NCBI GenBank assembly: GCA_023678885.1
Contig: CM042958.1
Location: 12,208,852-12,272,851, forward strand
Direction of reading: 5' to 3'
DNA length: 64,000 bases
Source of the DNA: Pogostemon cablin
Lineage: Eukaryota > Streptophyta > Magnoliopsida > Lamiales > Lamiaceae
In this document: positions 58,992-64,000 of the stretch, in pieces
Layout of the letters: each line of letters starts with the position of its first letter
Position numbering within the stretch: the stretch's first letter is position 1
Notes under the pieces: model-generated
Databases searched by the model: none
What the model was told of the DNA's origin: nothing
The model's input: the letters and a program-made list of their open reading frames with translations, nothing else
Translations under genes and position numbers: made by a program

Positions 58992-60911
58992 TCACCTGGA
59001 TTCCATCTTTCTAACGCCTCTCTCTATTGCTGGTACGTACTTCCTGAAAGACTCCCACTGCTCGAGTGTTAAGCTTATACCTGTAAATCAAGGTCATTAT
59101 TGTCGGTTCATTTGACAAAATTGCTACAACGTAATTCCATAAAACACCAAATATGAAATAACCACAATGAGAAATTCCAAATCTCAAGTGGCATATTCGA
59201 TTCAATTCAAGTGGCAATCTGTTTAGATGAAATAAGTCTGTAACCATGATGAGAAATTCCAAATCTCATAATCTCCTAGCAATTCACATTACTGATGCTC
59301 ATTATATCAAGGAAAGTTCAGAAAATTTTACCAAACAATTTGTCTGGTTTTTATTAGTCCCCTAAATAAAAAGTAATATGAGATTGAAGGAGAAAGAAAA
59401 AATGAAATTCATCAAGTCACTGAATCGCCTATCAAAAGTTTACCCCCCAGTTTAGTTCATGTCCAGTGGGGTGAATATGGGAGCAGAGGTGGATTGGTTT
59501 ATTGCACAAGGAAAAACAATCTAACACTAATACATTTGACATATGGCCAGAATACCGAAAACTAGTCACAGGAAAAATAAATGACCCATTGGAGACTATT
59601 TGGAATAAACACTGAAGCACCTTTGAAGTGCAAAGCAAATTAAGTAAAGGAAAACAATTACCTTTATTTGATGGAAGCTCTTTGCCATTTTTCGTGTAGA
59701 ACTCCCTGATTGACACCAAAGTCTTCCCTCTGAATTTAGATACTGTCACCTTTCTCTTGTCTGATATCTAAACAAAGAAAAAAAAAACCATCAACTAAAG
59801 ATCGGATGATGGAGAAAAAAATTAAATGAACATTTGCAGAGTAGAAAAGGAGGATGATCCATAGTTCTCATGACTGCTACATTGAGGCAAGTAATTTTTT
59901 AAACTTACAAATAAATGCAGAAATGTATGATTAAGCAAGAAACCCAAATGTATTAAAGTACAAAGGAAGAAAAACCCAAATTGAACATGAACACTAACTT
60001 AGCCTTCATACTTGTTGGAGGCAGAAGCTACCTATCAGGATATAAGAGAAACATTTTCTTCAACTTGTCTTTCTATGAACACCTAGTTTGAATGACACCC
60101 ACTTACCATTATCATCAACTCCTGTCCTCCTCTCTACTAGATCACCAGTTTGCAACTTTTTTTATAAGAGCTAGTGAGCATTTTGGAAACACAGTAATCA
60201 ATTTTCCTCCTAATCTTCCCACTACAGTATATTGCCCACAACCACACACCCAACAGAGTTCATACCATCACAAAACACCCACAAAAAGAATGTGCATTTA
60301 TATACCATGTCAAACACCATTTTCTTTTGTCCATTTTAAGGACAAATGAGAGAAAATCATGAATTAAAAATTTACCAGAAAGTAATTCCATACTTCGTTC
60401 AAGTGCCAAGCAATCAACACTTGGAAAAATAAAAGCAGATAAACAAAATTCACAAAAATAGATAACCTAGAAACCTTAATTCGTGATGAGGCACCAAAGC
60501 CCTCAATCGAATCCACAAATATATAAACCTAGAAGACGCATTCAAAATACGTAGAGGGTTTCGAAAACTCACGCGGCAAACAATGAGACCGCCCTCATCA
60601 TCGTACTCTTCCTCGTCTTCCTCTTCGCGGCCTCTCTTCCGACTGCTACTTTCCTCCTCCTCTTCCTCTTCTTCCTGGTGCGGCGGCTCCTCCTCCACCG
60701 CCGCCACCGCCGCCGCCTTGGCCTGCTGTTCGGTGAGGTAGGACTCGACGACCTTCCGAACAAACTTCTTCCGGGTGGGTTCAGAAAGGTCCATCCCCAT
60801 CTTCTCGGACGCTTCCTTCCGGATCTTCAGCTCCGTGGTTTCGTCCATGTTTGAATTCCTGAGGATTTCGAGAACCGTTTCCTCGATTTTATTGCGGGTT
60901 TCCGTATCCAT
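58992..60911 (-). CDS. KELP: RNA polymerase II transcriptional coactivator KELP (3 exons, 177 aa)
   Basis: Small nuclear coactivator that binds single-stranded DNA through a PC4 domain. Exons 5' to 3': 60911-60573, 59767-59662, 59080-58992; 178 codons, introns GT-AG. Residues 1-60 form a DEK C-terminal-type helical domain (ETVLEILRNSNMDETTELKI; SEPTRKKFVRKVVESYL). An acidic linker follows (about 72-108: EEEEEEEESSSRKRGREEED). The PC4 domain covers about 109-177: GLIVCRISDKRKVTVSKFRG, KTLVSIREFYTKNGKELPSN, then GISLTLEQWESFRKYVPAIE. The Arabidopsis protein is about 165 aa, so this is complete and slightly longer in the acidic run. The first intron is about 0.8 kb; small frames in it are not credible. 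Confidence 0.95.
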
Positions 60912-61436
60912 TTCACCTATAAATGTTGGGTGATTCTCTGGTGTAAGTGTTATATCAAGTAAAATCAGTCCCTTTTTGGTGTAAGAAAAATTGATGGGTT
61001 TTGGGGTTTACAAAATGGAATAGCAGAGGATGGTAATATCGAACAAGTGTTAGAGCTACTATAGCACCACTACCATTTCTACCCCTATGGCTATACTCTC
61101 TATTCATGGACATAAATTCAAATTTATGTATTTACTCAAATTCAAAACTTTTGGTTCATTTTTTTTTTTTTTTTTTTTTATCATTGGTATCCGCATAGAG
61201 GTCAGAATCCATCGTCTAATAGCGGGGACACCTATTTCTACACGAGCTTTTCAAAACTTGTGGTTCATATTTACTTTCTTCGTCCTACTTCAATTTTTAT
61301 ATATTTCTATTATGGGCATTTCATTTCAATCTTTATGTTTTCCTTTTTGGCATATGAGACTCATCTAAAATAATTAATATATTACCATGACTCACATCCA
61401 ATACTAATACACATACTCACCTTACATTAAATATGA
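60912..61436. other. Upstream region of KELP
   Basis: A short minus-strand 5' leader is expected here. CCTATAAATG at 60917 on the plus strand is not in the right orientation to serve it. An 18-T run lies near 61160. Otherwise nothing recognised. Confidence 0.4.
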
Positions 61437-61698
61437 TACTCCCTCCGTCCCCTTTAAAGATAGTCTTTTTTTCATTTTGGGCGTCCCACCCAAAAGTCTC
61501 ATTTCATTTTTTACATACATGAGACCACACACTCTCACTAATACAATTAAAATATGGGGTCCACACTCTCACTAATACAACTACTTAAATAATAATACTT
61601 TAATCCACGTGATAAAAAGCAAAAGACTCTTTTAGTGAGCCACTACACGTAATTCATGTGACAAAAAAAAACCCTCTTAATGAGGGACGAAGAGAGTA
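61437..61698. mobile_element. Stowaway-like MITE
   Basis: Begins TACTCCCTCCGTCCCCTTTA and ends AGGGACGAAGAGAGTA, inverted ends with TA edges; the interior is duplicated around CACACTCTCACTAATACAA. Confidence 0.75.
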
Positions 61699-61923
61699 TA
61701 TTTCAACTCACAATTCATTAAAATATTATATTCCTTAATCAAGGTATAAAATGCAAGCATTGAAACGGGGGATGGATTATTTATTTGCTATGAATGGAGT
61801 ATCCTTTTAACTTTAAATTTAGTTGTGTATTAATTATTAAAGGAGCAAGTGTAATTGTATTCATTTGATTTATGTATCTCAGCTTATAATTTTTATCTTA
61901 TTTGATTTTTACAGTTTAAAATA

Positions 61924-61930
<7 letters not shown>

Positions 61931-61960
<30 letters not shown>
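61931..61960. repeat. (TA)n microsatellite
   Basis: About 15 TA units. Confidence 0.9.
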
Positions 61961-61961
<1 letters not shown>

Positions 61962-62012
61962 TATGTACATACATAATTGAGAAAGGCTTATGTTACACAC
62001 ATGAATGTCTCA

Positions 62013-62047
62013 TACTACCTCCGTCTAAGGTAATGACGGAGGGAGTA
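62013..62047. mobile_element. 35 bp remnant made only of two Stowaway termini
   Basis: TACTACCTCCGTC and GACGGAGGGAGTA face each other across nine bases, with nothing of the usual interior. Confidence 0.7.
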
Positions 62048-64000
62048 TATGTATAACGTCTCTATTTTTTTGGGTACATGATTTAGTTTTGTTTCCTTTA
62101 TTTTAGCTTTTTAAAAATAATTTTGATACCAACATACAAGTGATGACTTCGATTTTTTAAATTGATAGGTAAAAGTTGTCGAATTTAAATAGTAAAAACT
62201 GCAAATGTTTCATCTTCGTATATGGCAGTGAAGACAGTCAAATTTATTTAGTTACATCCATAGTCTTAACTCTTAACTCTAATCTAGGCCAAAACCTCTT
62301 TAACATTCAATTATTTGTCGAACAAGTTTGACAGATCGTTTTTATTATTTAAAAAAAAAAATAGTAATCATCACTTTATTTTAAAGATATATGGATTTAT
62401 TACTACATAATATAAAATATATTATTATATTAATAGTAGATACAAAGAATCTATTTTATTACTATCCACTACAAAATCATTTTATAAAAAGTCTCAATTG
62501 CCCATGAATACATACATCAATTAAATAAAACAGATATAAATTTATTTTGAAACGATAAGATTATATAGTACAGTTCTCTCTCTTTCCATATTTAAAGTAT
62601 TTCATACATCTAAATTCTCTCCTCCACAGAAATCCCTCTTATTACCTTTTCTCTCAGGAATCGACATACCATTATTCATCGTTCATTCACGCTCACCAAT
62701 TTGTACAAGGAATCCAATCCTCACTAATGATCACGATCATTTGCAATAGTAGATTTGATCGAAGCAAAGAAGAAGAGAACGAGTCCAGTGCTACAGCAGC
62801 ATCAGCCGCGCGATGGCATCATATTGGCAGGTTGGGTTCGTCAAAGTCTGATTCATGGGCAGTAATGCTGCTGGAGTGTTGCGCAAGATGATACAGAGAG
62901 TAGAAGCGACTAAGGAGATGAATACTTTGAGGTTAATTAAAATTCAAAATATTAAGATGTTTTTAATCCTGAATATGAACAACTCAATTCTGAATCTGAA
63001 TACGGTCAACTCAATTCTGAATCCTGAAAACACTATTATGAATAGTCAAAATGGGGGTTGAATTTCGGATACTGTGATTTATTTGATAATGTATTCAATT
63101 TTTAGTGTTCAATTCGCGGGATGTTTAATTCTGCGTATTCAATGGCTCGTGTTCATTTTGGTGGATTTTTCATCTACGATAATTTTAGAGTTCAATGTAA
63201 GGTTTATTTAGTTCTTCGTATTCAATTCTTCCATTTACAAAGTCGTCTTTTGATTCAGTTGTATTAGTTGTATTCAATTCATTATCGTTCTTAATTTTTG
63301 AGATGTTTGATTTTTCGTACTCAATGGCTCGTATTTATTTTGATGGGTTTTTCATTTTCAATTTTGGAGTTCAATAAGGGTTCAATTGCTCTGTATTCAA
63401 TTCTTCATATATTTGCATTTTTAATTCTTCATATGCAGTTTTTTGGAAATTTGAAATTCTTCGTATATGTGGAAGTCAATTTGCTGGAATTTTCATCGAC
63501 GATTTCAGTGTTCAATGCGGATTCAATTAATTTATTTTATGTTTTTCGTATATTCGTATTTTCATTTTTTGTGATGTGTATTCAGTAATGTGATAGGTAT
63601 ACATAAATTGTTTCATTACGGTTTCAATATTTGTGGGTGGAGACTCTTATCTTATCTATTAAACAAGTTTATGAGATTAACACTATGTAATCAGAAATTT
63701 CAATAATGTATTCAGAATACATGCAAACGAGTTTAAGAGATTAGTATGTATTCAGAAAATTTTAGTAATATTTATATGGTACTATCAACCAGTTTCGTTA
63801 TTCTGTAAGTTGACCATTTATGCGCGATTTTTAGGGATTTTGGAAAGATTGGTGTGATCTTCACCGATTTTTATGGAGAAATTAGTGGGATTACATTACA
63901 AATCATATCTTTAAATTAATTTTTGAATACAATTAAAAGAAGGATAATAGTGGTAATTCACGTATTTATTTTCTATTAATCAGTAATATTTTTTTATTTT
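62048..64000. other. Right-edge region, no gene assigned
   Basis: 62800-63060 has a moderately GC-rich stretch and an open frame (62855-63061) ending in repeated Asn/Leu-rich wording (NSILN); no family recognised. From 63105 to 63470 a unit of about 185 bp with CAATGGCTCGTRTTYATTTT and GAGTTCAAT is imperfectly duplicated, built on the word GTATTCAAT. It could be the 5' part of a transposon or gene continuing beyond the window. Confidence 0.35.

Noticed and set aside
60092..60349. 85-codon plus frame within the KELP first intron
   Set aside because: Antisense intron sequence without family similarity.

Overview
This is a 64 kb piece of nuclear DNA from a flowering plant, a eudicot judging by its genes. 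The evidence is the AT-rich intergenic sequence, short plant-type introns, a chloroplast-targeted fatty-acid enzyme, an auxin response factor, and a dense layer of plant transposons (Stowaway-type MITEs, hAT and CACTA elements, TRIM, SINE, LINE, Helitron). The species cannot be fixed from the sequence alone.

Four protein genes and one tRNA look intact. From left to right they are: an auxin response factor of the ARF9/11/18 type on the minus strand (4490-8122, 14 coding exons, 683 aa); a plastid 3-oxoacyl-ACP synthase I on the minus strand (37020-39339, 8 exons, 479 aa); an NRP/B2-type DCD-domain stress protein on the plus strand (53558-55434, 5 exons, 323 aa); a tRNA-Cys(GCA) on the plus strand (58197-58268); and the transcriptional coactivator KELP on the minus strand (58992-60911, 3 exons, 177 aa). 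For all four protein genes the joined exons keep one open frame from ATG to stop and rebuild the family sequence. They belong to unrelated pathways (auxin transcription, plastid fatty-acid elongation, ER/osmotic stress signalling, RNA polymerase II co-activation) and share no obvious unit beyond proximity.

The 28 kb between the ARF and KAS genes and the 14 kb between KAS and NRP are transposon territory. The first holds a TRIM array (11.7-12.5 kb), many Stowaway-like MITEs, a TIR element with another MITE inside it (14.4-15.2 kb), a fold-back repeat (21.4-21.7 kb), an LRR-gene relic (24.0-24.5 kb), a CACTA-type element and a probable LTR inserted into one copy of a dispersed repeat (25.9-28.4 kb), a SINE with clear target duplications (29.1 kb), a 119 bp TA run, a minisatellite and a decayed Helitron with RPA-like and PIF1-helicase remains (29.4-34.1 kb). 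The second holds a composite plastid insert made of psaA, psaB and plastid 5S rRNA pieces (42.97-43.26 kb), nested MITEs and a hAT-type element with an exact 8 bp target duplication (50.4-50.8 kb).

The best leads are the composite plastid insert, the self-dating nested repeats where sibling copies supply the empty site, the Helitron relic with duplicated possible 5' ends, a GC-AG intron in the ARF gene, and a TCCACGTCA element upstream of the stress gene. I saw no clear sign of a wholly new functional system. The novelty here lies in genome architecture.
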